A stretch of 64,000 nt of DNA, taken from contig NZ_JAPCHW010000006.1 of the NCBI RefSeq assembly GCF_026107515.2, positions 1-64,000 of the forward strand. The letters run 5' to 3'. The stretch's first letter is position 1. Each line of letters begins with the position of its first letter. The stretch comes from Glutamicibacter sp. MNS18 (GTDB lineage Bacteria; Actinomycetota; Actinomycetes; Actinomycetales; Micrococcaceae). Of the stretch, positions 1-8,338 are shown one piece after another. A program made the translations under genes and the position numbers. The notes below the pieces were generated by a model, which ran no database searches, was not told the DNA's origin, and saw nothing but the letters and a program-made list of their open reading frames with translations.

Positions 1-167
1 AGATACCGGGCCTGCACCAGACCCAACACCGGCATCAATTCCCAGATCCCCAGGAACACCAGGATACCGATCAACCCCAACACCGGACGCGGAAGCCCGG
101 TGCCCTTCTTCGCCGAAGCGGCCTTACGCCGTCCCTTCGGCTCGCTTGCAGTTACCTCGGTAGTCAT
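1..167 (-). CDS. ABC transporter permease, N-terminal part (cut by window edge)
   Basis: Only the first 55 codons are inside the window. They encode a basic, Lys/Arg/Ala-rich cytoplasmic start followed by a hydrophobic segment (around residues 29-50, containing GLIGILVFLGIWELMPV), the layout of SsuC/TauC-type inner-membrane permeases. The start ATG overlaps the stop of the upstream binding-protein gene as ATGA (164-167), so translation is probably coupled. By context it is the membrane subunit of the importer whose two lipoprotein receptors precede it; an ATPase gene would be expected beyond the left edge. The family call rests on a short fragment plus the neighbouring NMT1/SsuA-type receptor. 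Confidence 0.6.
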   Translation of the reverse strand, partial: MTTEVTASEPKGRRKAASAKKGTGLPRPVLGLIGILVFLGIWELMPVLGLVQARY

Positions 168-1144
168 GGAAGCAGTTTGTCCAGGTCAGCCGGATTACCC
201 AGGGTGCCGTACTTCTGGGCAGCCTCGCCGAGCTTCTGGGCCGAATCACGATTGATCTCGGTCCGGAATCGGGGAAGAACCATTTCCGCGCGCACCTCGT
301 CACTGATCTGGGTGTAGGTGCCCACGATGTCACGGACGGCGTCCGGGTTCTGTTGCGCGTATTCGAGCGACTTGTTCATGGCCCGGGTGAACTTCTCGGT
401 CAGTTCCGGGTTCTCGTCGATGTAGTCGGAGGTGGTGAAGTAGACGGCCACATCCAGTTCCGGATCGAACTCGGCAAAGTTGGCCATCAGCATCCGGGCT
501 CCTTCGTCCAGCGCGGTGCTCTGGAATGGTTCCAGGATCCAGGCCGCGTCGACAATGCCGTTCTCCAGCGCAGCCGGAGCGTCCGGGAACGGAACCTCGA
601 CGAAGTCGATGGTTGAAGCATCGCCTCCATCACGGTCCACCAGCTCCGAAATCGTGGTATCGCCAATGTTCGACAGGTTGTTCACGGAGACTTTCTTACC
701 CGCCAGGTCCTTGGGCGCGGTGATGTCCGAGTCCGCTTTGACCAGTACCGAACCGACATCCGAGTTGGTATCGCCGGTGGTGGTGATGCCGTTGGCCACA
801 ACCTTCATACTCAGGCCCCTGTCATTGGCAACCATGAGCGAGATCAGGTTGGAGAAAGCGAAATCGTAGCTACCGGACTGGATTCCCGGGACGATGGCGG
901 CACCGCCGGTGGCGGTTTCGATGGTCAGATCCAGGCCTTCCTCCTCGAAGAAGCCTTGGTCATCGCCGAGCCAGATAGGGGCGGTATCCACGATCGGGAT
1001 GACGCCGACGGTGATCTGTTCCAGGGCACCGTTCCCGCCACCGTCCACGTCCCCCTCGGTACCGCCGGTGGGTGAGCCGGAGCCGCAAGCAGCCAACGCG
1101 AGAACCGCGAGGGATGAGAGCGCCAACTTGAGCGAGTTTTTCAT
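164..1144 (-). CDS. ABC transporter substrate-binding lipoprotein (NMT1/SsuA type), copy 1
   Basis: A 326-residue periplasmic-type receptor. The start at 1144 gives a classic lipoprotein signal: basic n-region, hydrophobic stretch and lipobox LAAC with Cys20, then a Gly/Ser linker. The body has features of NMT1/THI5/SsuA receptors: an early VGVIPIVDTAPIW strand, then GFFEEEGLDL, an FAFSN motif and a VDAAWILEPF segment near the hinge. It is a clear paralogue of the gene just upstream on the same strand and is translationally coupled (ATGA) to the permease. Because it sits beside a phenylpropanoid degradation cluster, an aromatic acid is the likely ligand, but this is inference; related receptors also bind sulfonates, nitrate or pyrimidines. 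Confidence 0.85.
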   Translation of the reverse strand: MKNSLKLALSSLAVLALAACGSGSPTGGTEGDVDGGGNGALEQITVGVIPIVDTAPIWLGDDQGFFEEEGLDLTIETATGGAAIVPGIQSGSYDFAFSNLISLMVANDRGLSMKVVANGITTTGDTNSDVGSVLVKADSDITAPKDLAGKKVSVNNLSNIGDTTISELVDRDGGDASTIDFVEVPFPDAPAALENGIVDAAWILEPFQSTALDEGARMLMANFAEFDPELDVAVYFTTSDYIDENPELTEKFTRAMNKSLEYAQQNPDAVRDIVGTYTQISDEVRAEMVLPRFRTEINRDSAQKLGEAAQKYGTLGNPADLDKLLP

Positions 1145-1217
1145 GATGTGTCTCCGTTGTGGTGAGGTGCGCCGGGGCCAACCCGATTGAGCTGACCCCG
1201 GCACTTCTGCTGGGTTC

Positions 1218-2207
1218 CTACTTGAGGCTCATCGCGCTGATATCCGGTGCGCTGCCGATGAACTCGAATTTCTCGGCCAAGGCTGCCAGCTGCTCCAGTT
1301 CACTGGTTGGCACTTCTGCATTCCAGCTCTCCATCACCAGGGTCTTGGATTCCTCCGCATCCATGTTGATGAAGTCCGGCAACAGGGCCCGGACCAGGTC
1401 CGGGTCATTCTGGGTGATCGGCAGGATTTCCTGCATGGCTGCCTGGAAATCCTCGATGATTTCAGCGTTTTCCTCGGCGAATTTCGCACTGGTGAAGGTC
1501 ACCATGGTCGGCATGCCGGGAATGGCCTCTTGGTTCGGATATCCCAGCAATTTGGTGGAGTCGTCCGCCAGGGCGCGGGACATGAAGGGTTCCGGAACCC
1601 ACATCGCGTCGATGTTCCCGCGATCAAGCTGTGCCTGCATATCAGGGAACGGCATTTCACTGAACTTCAGGTCTGCCGGATTGGCCCCGTCAAGTTCGGT
1701 TGATTCCATGATCGTCAGGTCGCCCTGGGTACGCAGCGCATTGATCGCGGTGGTCTTGCCCACCAGATCGGCCCAGCTGTCGATTCCGGAGTCCGCCTTC
1801 ACGATCACCGCGTTGGCATCCTCGCCCTCGGCTTTGGACGCGGAATAGCCCGTCACGATTTTCATGTCCAGGCCTCGGTCAACCGCGGTGATCACCGACA
1901 GCGGGTTGCCCACTGCGATATTCAGTTCCCCGGTGGATACCGCCGGCAACATTGCCGCTCCGGCGTTTGAGGTGTTCAGCTCGATATCCAGCCCATGCTT
2001 CTCGAAGATTCCCTCGTTGATGCCGTACTGCACAGCAGCTGATGGTGCGATCGGCAGGATACCGAGTACTACTTTGGTCAATTCCCCGTTGGCGGCATTG
2101 CCTGAATCGGTTTCGGTACTGCCGGATGGCGAACCGGATCCGCAACCGACCAAAGTCAAGGCGAGAATCGAGGCACCGGCCAGAATGGTAGAAAGGCGCT
2201 TGGTCAT
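1218..2207 (-). CDS. ABC transporter substrate-binding lipoprotein (NMT1/SsuA type), copy 2
   Basis: A 329-residue receptor with signal peptide and lipobox LVGC (Cys22). It shares the architecture and many positions with the next gene: GLDIE, GAAMLPAVSTGELN, VIVKADSGI, EMPFPD and AMWVPEPF match equivalents there. It is the first gene of the importer operon, 73 bp before copy 1. Its upstream spacer holds a 15-bp word shared with the MarR/SDR divergent promoter (2298-2312), so co-regulation with phenylpropanoid catabolism is likely. Two receptors may feed one permease and widen substrate range, as seen in other ABC importers. Exact ligand unknown. Confidence 0.85.
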   Translation of the reverse strand: MTKRLSTILAGASILALTLVGCGSGSPSGSTETDSGNAANGELTKVVLGILPIAPSAAVQYGINEGIFEKHGLDIELNTSNAGAAMLPAVSTGELNIAVGNPLSVITAVDRGLDMKIVTGYSASKAEGEDANAVIVKADSGIDSWADLVGKTTAINALRTQGDLTIMESTELDGANPADLKFSEMPFPDMQAQLDRGNIDAMWVPEPFMSRALADDSTKLLGYPNQEAIPGMPTMVTFTSAKFAEENAEIIEDFQAAMQEILPITQNDPDLVRALLPDFINMDAEESKTLVMESWNAEVPTSELEQLAALAEKFEFIGSAPDISAMSLK

Positions 2208-2297
2208 ATTTCCCCTTCGTAAATACGTCCGCTCACCCCGTGCGAGTAAGCATTAATGTAGTGTGATCTACCCCACATATCAACCATATATCCACGA

Positions 2298-2312
2298 TTG
2301 AAAAAGTCAATG
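2298..2312. promoter_or_regulatory. Putative MarR-family operator upstream of the importer operon
   Basis: The word TTGAAAAAGTCAATG occurs here and again at 7792-7806 in the phdR/phdB divergent promoter. Here the arms are ATTGA and TCAAT around AAAAG, an inverted repeat of 5 bp per arm. The identity across two promoters that belong together functionally makes a shared PhdR-like repressor site plausible. Binding is not demonstrated. Confidence 0.5.
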
Positions 2313-2384
2313 ATTGAAGTTGTAACGATTTACTAACGTGCCAGCGAATCCGCCAGACGGAATGGGGTACGCGCACAACGAAAC

Positions 2385-2429
2385 GCCCGCCACCCCGGTT
2401 CGAAGTGCAACCGAACCTGGCCGGCGGGC
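2385..2429 (-). terminator. Hairpin terminator after the CoA ligase gene
   Basis: Arms GCCCGCC (2385-2391) and GGCGGGC (2423-2429) enclose a second pair, GGTTCG with CGAACC. Read on the minus strand, the stem follows the ligase stop at 2452 by about 20 nt and is trailed by GTTTCGTT. It separates the catabolic operon from the importer operon. Confidence 0.6.
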
Positions 2430-2451
2430 CAACCGTGTGCTGCCCGGGCCG

Positions 2452-3987
2452 CTACATGGCAGCCGCTTCGCCGAACCGCTTGCGTAGATCTGCCTTGCGG
2501 ATCTTGCCGCTGGCGGTGCGGGGCAGTTCCTCGACGAATATCGCAGTGCGGGGGATCTTGTAGCGGGCCAAGCGTCCGTCCAGGTGTTCGAACAGTTCCC
2601 GTTCGTTCAGGGTCCGGCCCTCCTTGAGCACCAGGATGGCTCGGGGTACTTCACCCCACTTCTCATCGGGCACCCCGATCACGGCCACCGATTCGACGTC
2701 GGGGATTTCCATGATGACCTGTTCGACTTCAGCCGGGTAGATGTTCTCTCCACCGGAAATGATCATGTCCTTCAGCCGATCCGAGATGTACAGGAAACCG
2801 TCGTCGTCCAGGTAACCCATGTCCCCGGATCGGAACCAGCCGCCCTGATGGTACGAACCGCCCGTGGCTTCAGGACGTTGCCAGTACTCGCTGATCACGT
2901 TCGGTCCGGCGATCAGGATCTCTCCGACTTCACCGGCCGGTAGCTCGCCGCCCAGGCTGTCGGCGATCCTCACATCGGTGAAGAAATGCGGCAGGCCGGC
3001 AGATCCCATCTTGGATCGGGCGTATTCGGCCCCCAGCGAGGTTGCCCCCGGGGAGGTCTCGGTCATGCCGTAACCGCCGGTAAATCCTAATCCCCTGGCT
3101 TCGTAGGCTTCCAGCACCCGGATGGGAACGGCCGAGCCGCCACAGGTGAGCATCTTCAGCGACGAGATGTCGGTGTTATCCCAGGCCGGATCCTCGGCCA
3201 GGAGCTGGTAGGTGGTGGGCACCCCGGATAACGAAGTCACATGGTACTTCTCGATGGCTGCCAACACAGCGGCGGGCTCGAAACGTTCCTGCAACACCAG
3301 CGTGCCGCCCTTGAGCAGGATCGGCAGTGCGCCCATACCCAAGGACGCGGTATGGAACATCGGTGCGATCAGCAGCGCCACGGATTGACTGGTCACGTCG
3401 TAGTCGACCAGTACGTTCATCGAATTCCAGGTCAGATTCCCGTGGGTCAGCACCGCTCCCTTGGGGGAACCGGTTGTACCGGAGGTGTACAGGATGATCG
3501 CGGGATCTTCCAGCCGCACAGCCAGATCCTGGCGCGTGGTCTCCGCACCGGTCATCGCCTCCTCGTAATCCGAGACTCCGCCCGGGGTATTGGCGGCTTC
3601 CAGGTAGTCACGTACCGGCGAATCCGCCATGGCCAGCACCGCTTGCTCACCTTGCGCTTCCAGGGCGATCAGCAGTTCGCTGCCCGAGTCATTCAGCGCA
3701 TAGTTCAACTCGCGCGGTGCCAATCTGATATTCAGCGGCACGAAGATCGCGCCGAGCTGCCCGCAGGCGAACATGGTCTCGAGGAATGCCGGGTGGTTAC
3801 CCCCCAGGAAGGCCACACGGGTTCCCTTGGTTACCCCTCGTGCGGCCAGCACGTTGGTCAGCCGGTCGATGCGAACGGCCAACTGGTCATAGGTCAGTTC
3901 GTAGTCGCCCTGGATCAGCGCGAGGCGTTCCCTGGACTTGATACGGCGTTTGTGGATCCAACTGCCCAATCCGTTATTTAGCATCAT
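2452..3987 (-). CDS. phdA: Acyl-CoA ligase, probable phenylpropanoid:CoA ligase
   Basis: A 511-residue ANL-superfamily enzyme that would adenylate a carboxylic acid and transfer it to CoA. Visible motifs: the P-loop YTSGTTGSPKG near residues 167-177, GGYGMTETSP, SGDMGYLDDDG, SGGENIYPAE, and the C-terminal catalytic-Lys motif PRTASGKIRK. Two tandem ATGs (3987 and 3984) follow a GGGGGA ribosome site; either could be used. It lies last in a minus-strand cluster whose order (SDR, hydrolase, acyl-CoA dehydrogenase, MaoC) matches phdBCDE of Corynebacterium glutamicum, so p-coumarate, ferulate or caffeate are the likely substrates. Sequence alone would also allow another aryl or fatty acid. Confidence 0.85.
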   Translation of the reverse strand: MMLNNGLGSWIHKRRIKSRERLALIQGDYELTYDQLAVRIDRLTNVLAARGVTKGTRVAFLGGNHPAFLETMFACGQLGAIFVPLNIRLAPRELNYALNDSGSELLIALEAQGEQAVLAMADSPVRDYLEAANTPGGVSDYEEAMTGAETTRQDLAVRLEDPAIILYTSGTTGSPKGAVLTHGNLTWNSMNVLVDYDVTSQSVALLIAPMFHTASLGMGALPILLKGGTLVLQERFEPAAVLAAIEKYHVTSLSGVPTTYQLLAEDPAWDNTDISSLKMLTCGGSAVPIRVLEAYEARGLGFTGGYGMTETSPGATSLGAEYARSKMGSAGLPHFFTDVRIADSLGGELPAGEVGEILIAGPNVISEYWQRPEATGGSYHQGGWFRSGDMGYLDDDGFLYISDRLKDMIISGGENIYPAEVEQVIMEIPDVESVAVIGVPDEKWGEVPRAILVLKEGRTLNERELFEHLDGRLARYKIPRTAIFVEELPRTASGKIRKADLRKRFGEAAAM

Positions 3988-4003
3988 TTTCCCCCGTCAG
4001 GAA

Positions 4004-4027
4004 CCGCCCGGCGGGCCAGCCGGGCGG
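4004..4027 (-). other. Intergenic GC hairpin between MaoC and CoA ligase genes
   Basis: Perfect 9-bp arms CCGCCCGGC (4004-4012) and GCCGGGCGG (4019-4027) lie in the 161-bp gap before the ligase. No T-run follows on the minus strand, so it may be an mRNA-processing or attenuation structure that sets ligase expression apart from the upstream genes, rather than a full terminator. Confidence 0.4.
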
Positions 4028-4148
4028 GATTTTACGAAACAGAAGTACGTCAGGTGTTACGTGGACCCGGGGATCCGGGTTCCCGAGATACTGGTTGGCC
4101 AGGTGGTGGCGTCCGGGAACAACGCCACCACCGGTTCATGGGTGGCCC

Positions 4149-4604
4149 TTAGGCGTAGAAACGGTAGAGGCCGCGGGAGACAACTGCCGGCTTCGGCGCC
4201 CCTTCGACCTCGATGACCTGGTCCACGGCGATCTGGTAGCCTCCTGCCACCTCGGTGACCTCGGCAATCGTGCCCTTCATCCGGATCCGGGATCCCACGG
4301 GAACCGGGGAAGGGAAACGGACCTTTTCCAGCCCGTAGTTCACCTTGGTCTTCACACCGGTGACGTCGAACAGCTCGGTCCAGAAAGCGATTTGCAGGCT
4401 CAAGGTCAGGTACCCGTGGGCGATCGGTCCGCCGAAGGGGCCCTCCTTGGCCTTCTCCGGATCGGTGTGGATCCACTGGTGGTCATCGGTCGCATCGGCG
4501 AAGGTGTTGACCTGTTCCTGGGTGACCTCGCGGTATTCGCTGTAGCCCAGGTCCAGGCCTACGGTGGTGGCCAGTTCCTCGTAGCCGATCAGGGTCTTTG
4601 CCAT
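4149..4604 (-). CDS. phdE: MaoC-like hot-dog dehydratase, probable hydroxycinnamoyl-CoA hydratase
   Basis: 151 residues, the usual size of a single-domain MaoC/(R)-specific enoyl-CoA hydratase. The catalytic Asp/His motif is seen in FADATDDHQWIHTDPEKA, followed by the GPFGGPIAHGYLTLSL hot-dog helix signature. The start at 4604 is chosen because an AAAGGAGT ribosome site lies 6 nt upstream; longer N-terminal readings lack one. In the proposed pathway it adds water across the side-chain double bond of the cinnamoyl-CoA. It is 75 bp after the acyl-CoA dehydrogenase gene and in the same transcription direction. Confidence 0.82.
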   Translation of the reverse strand: MAKTLIGYEELATTVGLDLGYSEYREVTQEQVNTFADATDDHQWIHTDPEKAKEGPFGGPIAHGYLTLSLQIAFWTELFDVTGVKTKVNYGLEKVRFPSPVPVGSRIRMKGTIAEVTEVAGGYQIAVDQVIEVEGAPKPAVVSRGLYRFYA

Positions 4605-4679
4605 GGTGTTACTCCTTTGATTCTCGAAAATTGCGGTGCCTTGTTGCGCTCTTGCCGCCACAGGACGGTGTGGACATTC

Positions 4680-5867
4680 CTAGCGGAACGCCCCGATGCC
4701 GGTAGATGCTCGCGCGATGATCAACGAATTGATCTCGTGGGTTCCCTCGTAGGAATAGATCGCCTCGGCATCCGCGTGGAACCGGGCGACATCGGTTTCC
4801 AACAGAATGCCGTTACCGCCGCAGACCTCACGGGCCAGGGACGCGGTTTCGCGCAGCATCCGGGCCGTGAACATCTTGGCCATGGCCGAGGCCTCGTCCT
4901 TGTAGATTCCCGCATCCTGTTGCTGTGTCAGCCGCACCACCATGCTCAGTGAGGCGTTGACGTTGGCCTGCATATGGGCGAGCTTCTCCTGGATCAGCTG
5001 GAAGGAAGCCAGCGGCTTGCCGAACTGGTTGCGCCCGCTCACGTACTTCAGGGCCGCCTCGTAGGCTCCGGCGGCCACACCGGCGGCAATCCAGGCGACA
5101 TCCGAGCGCATATTGCGCAGGCAGGCGGCCACATCGGCGAAGGAGTTGATATTCTCCAACCGGGCAGAGGCCGGCACCCACACATCCACCAGGTCGATAT
5201 CCGCGTTCTGCATGATGCGCAGGCTGGTTTTCCCGCGCATCTTGGTGATCGACAGCCCTGGGGCATCGGTGGGGATCAGAAAGCACTTGACCTGTTTGTC
5301 GTTGGTGTCACGGGCGAAAACCGCGAGGACGTCGGCCTGTGCCGCACCGCCGATCCAGCGCTTTGCGCCGCTGATCAGCCACCCGTCCTCCCCATCGCGC
5401 ACCGCGGCCGTGGCGGTGGTGGCCAATCCCCCGGCAATGTCCGACCCGTGTTCCGGTTCGGTCAGGGCAAAAACACCCTTGAGCTGATAAGAGGTGATCA
5501 ACGGTTCCAGTTCGGCGACCTGTTCCGCGCTGCCGCCCAGATTCACGGTGGTGCGAAACAGCCCGGCTTGGGCATTGTAGAAGGTGACCACCGAGGCGTC
5601 CACGCGGCCGATCTCGAAATTGCGGAACCCTCCATACAAACCCGAAGGTTTCACCCCGGCTTCGCGTAGCTCCGGCGGATCCATCAGGTCCGCCTCGACC
5701 AGCGGGGCGATGATCTGCTCGGGGAATTCCCCGCGCTCCCAGTAGTCGTTGACGACCGGTCGCACATGCTGGTCAAGCACGGTGCGTAACCGTACCAGGG
5801 CCGCCTGCTCCGGTGCCGAGAGCAGGTCCCAGTTTCCGTACAGGTCGCTGACCGGAGCGTGGCTCAT
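4680..5867 (-). CDS. phdD: Acyl-CoA dehydrogenase (glutaryl-CoA dehydrogenase-like)
   Basis: A 395-residue flavoprotein. Typical motifs are ALTEPEHGSDIAGG (FAD-binding loop), SGAKRWIGGAAQAD, and the C-terminal YSYEGTHEINSLIIARAS carrying the likely catalytic Glu. The gene begins with an ATGA overlap with the upstream hydrolase stop (5864-5867), so the two are translationally coupled. In phd/cou-type clusters this enzyme is thought to desaturate phenylpropanoyl-CoA (dihydrocinnamic) substrates to cinnamoyl-CoA, widening the substrate range. The true substrate cannot be told from sequence; annotation pipelines would probably name it glutaryl-CoA dehydrogenase. Confidence 0.85.
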   Translation of the reverse strand: MSHAPVSDLYGNWDLLSAPEQAALVRLRTVLDQHVRPVVNDYWERGEFPEQIIAPLVEADLMDPPELREAGVKPSGLYGGFRNFEIGRVDASVVTFYNAQAGLFRTTVNLGGSAEQVAELEPLITSYQLKGVFALTEPEHGSDIAGGLATTATAAVRDGEDGWLISGAKRWIGGAAQADVLAVFARDTNDKQVKCFLIPTDAPGLSITKMRGKTSLRIMQNADIDLVDVWVPASARLENINSFADVAACLRNMRSDVAWIAAGVAAGAYEAALKYVSGRNQFGKPLASFQLIQEKLAHMQANVNASLSMVVRLTQQQDAGIYKDEASAMAKMFTARMLRETASLAREVCGGNGILLETDVARFHADAEAIYSYEGTHEINSLIIARASTGIGAFR

Positions 5868-6757
5868 GATTGCGCCACCCCCAAGACCGTCATGGCGTTG
5901 GACTTCAGGATCCGTGGCCGCACCTCATCGCGCAGCGGCAGCTGCTCGAAGGCGGCAAGCCACTTCTGCGGGGTGATGAGCGGGAAATCGGTCCCGAAAA
6001 GCACCTTGGAGGACAGCACGTTATTGCTCATCCTCACCAGGGACTCGGGAAAATACTTGGGACTCCAGCCTGACAGGTCGATGAAGACATTGGCCTTGTG
6101 GGTGGCGATCGAGTTCGCTTCCTCCTGCCAGGGCACCGAGGGGTGGGCCATGATGATGCGCAAGCCCGGAAAATCCGCAGCCACATCATCAAGCAGCAGC
6201 GGGTTGGAGTAGCGCAGCTTGATACCCCTGCCCCCCGGCAGTCCCGCACCCATACCGTTTTGCCCGGTGTGGAAGATCGCCGGCAAGCCCAACTCCTCAA
6301 GAACCCGCCACAGCGGATAGTACCCGGTATCCGAGGGATCGAACCCCTGAAGCGACGGGTGGAATTTGAAACCGCGCACCCCCAGCGCGTTTGCCTGGTA
6401 CCGGGCATCATCCATGGCCGATTGCCCGCGTCGCGGGTCCACCGAACCAAAGGGGATCAGCACGTCGTTGTTCCGGGCGCACCCGGCGACCAGGTCCTCC
6501 ACCGAGTTCGGTTCATGGCCCAACGCGGTGCGCGCGTCCACGGTGAACACCACTGCGGCCATGCCCAGTTCGCGGTACACCTCGGCGATCCGATCGATGG
6601 AGGGGGTACGCTCAGCAGATTTGAAGTAGGCCGCTGAAGCCTCGAACAGGTCCTCGGGCATGGCCTTGTGGCCGCACTCGTCGACTTCGAGATGCACATG
6701 CATGTCTATGGCATCCACGGCGTCGAAGTCCACACCCAGTTCGTATCGTATGCTCAT
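5864..6757 (-). CDS. phdC: Amidohydrolase-family metal hydrolase, side-chain cleaving enzyme candidate
   Basis: 297 residues of the amidohydrolase (TIM-barrel) superfamily. Metal and active-site motifs in order: DMHVH near residue 18, KFHPS, FHTGQNG, MAHPSVPW and GTDFPL. In the phd (Corynebacterium) and cou (Rhodococcus) clusters the equivalent hydrolase is proposed to cleave the 3-oxo-3-arylpropanoyl-CoA hydrolytically, giving 4-hydroxybenzoate and acetyl-CoA without a thiolase. That role fits here because pobA follows in the window. It sits 15 bp after the SDR stop and overlaps the dehydrogenase start by 4 bp. Related families include decarboxylases, so the reaction remains an inference from context. 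Confidence 0.8.
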   Translation of the reverse strand: MSIRYELGVDFDAVDAIDMHVHLEVDECGHKAMPEDLFEASAAYFKSAERTPSIDRIAEVYRELGMAAVVFTVDARTALGHEPNSVEDLVAGCARNNDVLIPFGSVDPRRGQSAMDDARYQANALGVRGFKFHPSLQGFDPSDTGYYPLWRVLEELGLPAIFHTGQNGMGAGLPGGRGIKLRYSNPLLLDDVAADFPGLRIIMAHPSVPWQEEANSIATHKANVFIDLSGWSPKYFPESLVRMSNNVLSSKVLFGTDFPLITPQKWLAAFEQLPLRDEVRPRILKSNAMTVLGVAQS

Positions 6758-6772
6758 GATGCGCCGGCCTTG

Positions 6773-7702
6773 CTACTTGGCGATCTGTGCAGCGAGTTCC
6801 GCGGGCAGCTCGGGGAACTTCTCCCCCACGGACTGCAACTGGCTGGCGAACAGGACGTTGAATTGCTCCTGCAAGGTGGCGTAATCCCAGCCCCCGTCGT
6901 GGAACTCGGAGGCCACCGCCTCGGGGTGGCTCCACAGTTGCAGGCGGTCCCCACCCACGCCGATGGCCTGGCCGTTGACCTGCTGTGCCTCGTCCGAAGC
7001 CAGGAAGGCGATAATCCCTGCGACATCATCGGCGGTGCCGAAGCCCAGCTCCTTGCGGTAGAAGTCCGGCATGGCTTCCCCGCGTTCGTCTGCATCCACT
7101 GCCGGACGGAAGAAGGGCACGGTCTTGGTCATTTCGGTGGCGGCCACCGGGATCACTGCGTTGGCAGTCACCCCCGCACGCTTCATCTCCAGTGCCCAGG
7201 TGCGCACCATTCCCACGATGCCGGCCTTGGCGGCAGCGTAGTTGGTCTGGCCGAAGTTGCCGCGTTGACCCGTGGGCGAACCGATGGCGATGATCCGACC
7301 GGCAATGTTGTTTTCCTTGAAGTAGCCGTAGGCCTCACGCACGCAGGTGAAAGTGCCACGCAGGTGCACGTTGATGACCAGGTCAAAGTCCTCATCGGTC
7401 ATCTTCAGCAACGACTTGTCGCGGAGCACTCCGGCGTTGGTGACAAGGATGTCAAGACGGCCGAAGTGTTCCAGTGCGCCGGCAACAAGTGCTTTGGCGG
7501 TTTCGGTGGAGCCGACGGCGGCGGCAACACCCGCGGCCTTGCCCCCGGCATCGATGATGCTGGCTACTGCCGCATCCACCGTGGCCTGGTCGATGTCATT
7601 GACGATGACCGAGGCGCCCTGCCGGGCCAGCTCCTGCGCATAGCTCAGGCCCAAGCCTCGACCGCTACCGGTAACTACTGCAACTTTCCCTGCCAATGAC
7701 AT
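6773..7702 (-). CDS. phdB: Short-chain dehydrogenase, probable 3-hydroxyacyl-CoA oxidising step
   Basis: 309 residues. A Rossmann motif VTGSGRGLG opens the protein, followed by VTNAG and the catalytic YAAAK. An extra C-terminal segment of about 50 residues makes it longer than the usual 250. The start at 7702 (MSLAGKV) is preceded by GGGAGA; upstream in-frame codons lack a ribosome site and run into the promoter. It is first in the minus-strand catabolic operon and divergent from the MarR gene. It should oxidise the beta-hydroxyl formed by the MaoC hydratase, using NAD(P)+. Cofactor preference is not determined. Confidence 0.85.
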   Translation of the reverse strand: MSLAGKVAVVTGSGRGLGLSYAQELARQGASVIVNDIDQATVDAAVASIIDAGGKAAGVAAAVGSTETAKALVAGALEHFGRLDILVTNAGVLRDKSLLKMTDEDFDLVINVHLRGTFTCVREAYGYFKENNIAGRIIAIGSPTGQRGNFGQTNYAAAKAGIVGMVRTWALEMKRAGVTANAVIPVAATEMTKTVPFFRPAVDADERGEAMPDFYRKELGFGTADDVAGIIAFLASDEAQQVNGQAIGVGGDRLQLWSHPEAVASEFHDGGWDYATLQEQFNVLFASQLQSVGEKFPELPAELAAQIAK

Positions 7703-7791
7703 GAGATCTCCCTTGGTCTTGTGGTTCGCTGGTCGTTGCCCCACGCAATGGATCGTGGGAACCTTACTGATATACATAACATCTTTAATTC

Positions 7792-7806
7792 TTGAAAAAG
7801 TCAATG
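7792..7806. promoter_or_regulatory. Putative PhdR operator in the divergent promoter
   Basis: TTGAAAAAGTCAATG, identical over 15 bp to 2298-2312. It sits between the divergent starts of the SDR (7702) and MarR (7843) genes, in AT-rich DNA where both promoters must lie. The TTGA/TCAA arms around AAAAG form a short palindrome. An autoregulating MarR repressor released by a CoA-thioester inducer, as described for CouR, would fit. Confidence 0.55.
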
Positions 7807-7842
7807 GTTTATTTTTTCATATATCTCGGGAAGGATGGGGAC

Positions 7843-8313
7843 ATGGCAGCAAAGGGCTCCACCAAGGCATCGAAAGCGGAACTGTTCATGAGAAGTAACC
7901 TCGCACAGGAGCTCGAATTCCTGGTTGCACGGATGCGCGCCGCCGGCTCCGCACGGGCCAACAAGGCCCTGGAGCCATTGGGGCTGAAGGTCCGTTCCTA
8001 CTCGGTCCTGTCCCTGGCCTGCGACGACGTTTCCCCAACGCAACGCGACCTGGCCGACTTCCTCTCCCTTGATCCGAGCCAGATCGTCCCGCTGGTTGAC
8101 GATCTGGAAAAACGCGGGCTGGTCACCCGGATTCCCGACCCCGCCGACCGCCGTTCCAAGGTCGTGATCGCCACCGATGCCGGCCAGCGGCTGTATACCG
8201 AGGCACGCAAGGCCACTGCACGCAGCGAGGCCGAGGCCCTGACAATGCTCAGTGAAGCCGAGCGCGCCCAGTTACGCGATCTGCTGTCCAGGGTGGCCCT
8301 CGCCACCCCGTAA
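7843..8313 (+). CDS. phdR: MarR-family transcriptional regulator of the phenylpropanoid cluster
   Basis: 156 residues. A winged helix-turn-helix is evident: helices around TQRDLADFLSLDPSQIVPLVDDLEKRGLVTR, followed by the wing IPDPADRRSKVVIATDAGQ, the MarR hallmark with D-RRS. The start at 7843 follows an AAGGA ribosome site; upstream in-frame ATGs run into the operator region. Divergent placement from the catabolic operon is typical for a local repressor. In C. glutamicum and Rhodococcus the corresponding MarR proteins (PhdR, CouR) repress until hydroxycinnamates or their CoA esters accumulate. The repeated 15-bp site suggests it also controls the importer. Confidence 0.85.
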   Translation: MAAKGSTKASKAELFMRSNLAQELEFLVARMRAAGSARANKALEPLGLKVRSYSVLSLACDDVSPTQRDLADFLSLDPSQIVPLVDDLEKRGLVTRIPDPADRRSKVVIATDAGQRLYTEARKATARSEAEALTMLSEAERAQLRDLLSRVALATP

Positions 8314-8338
8314 CCTCACCCGATGCCGCGAGGGTTTT

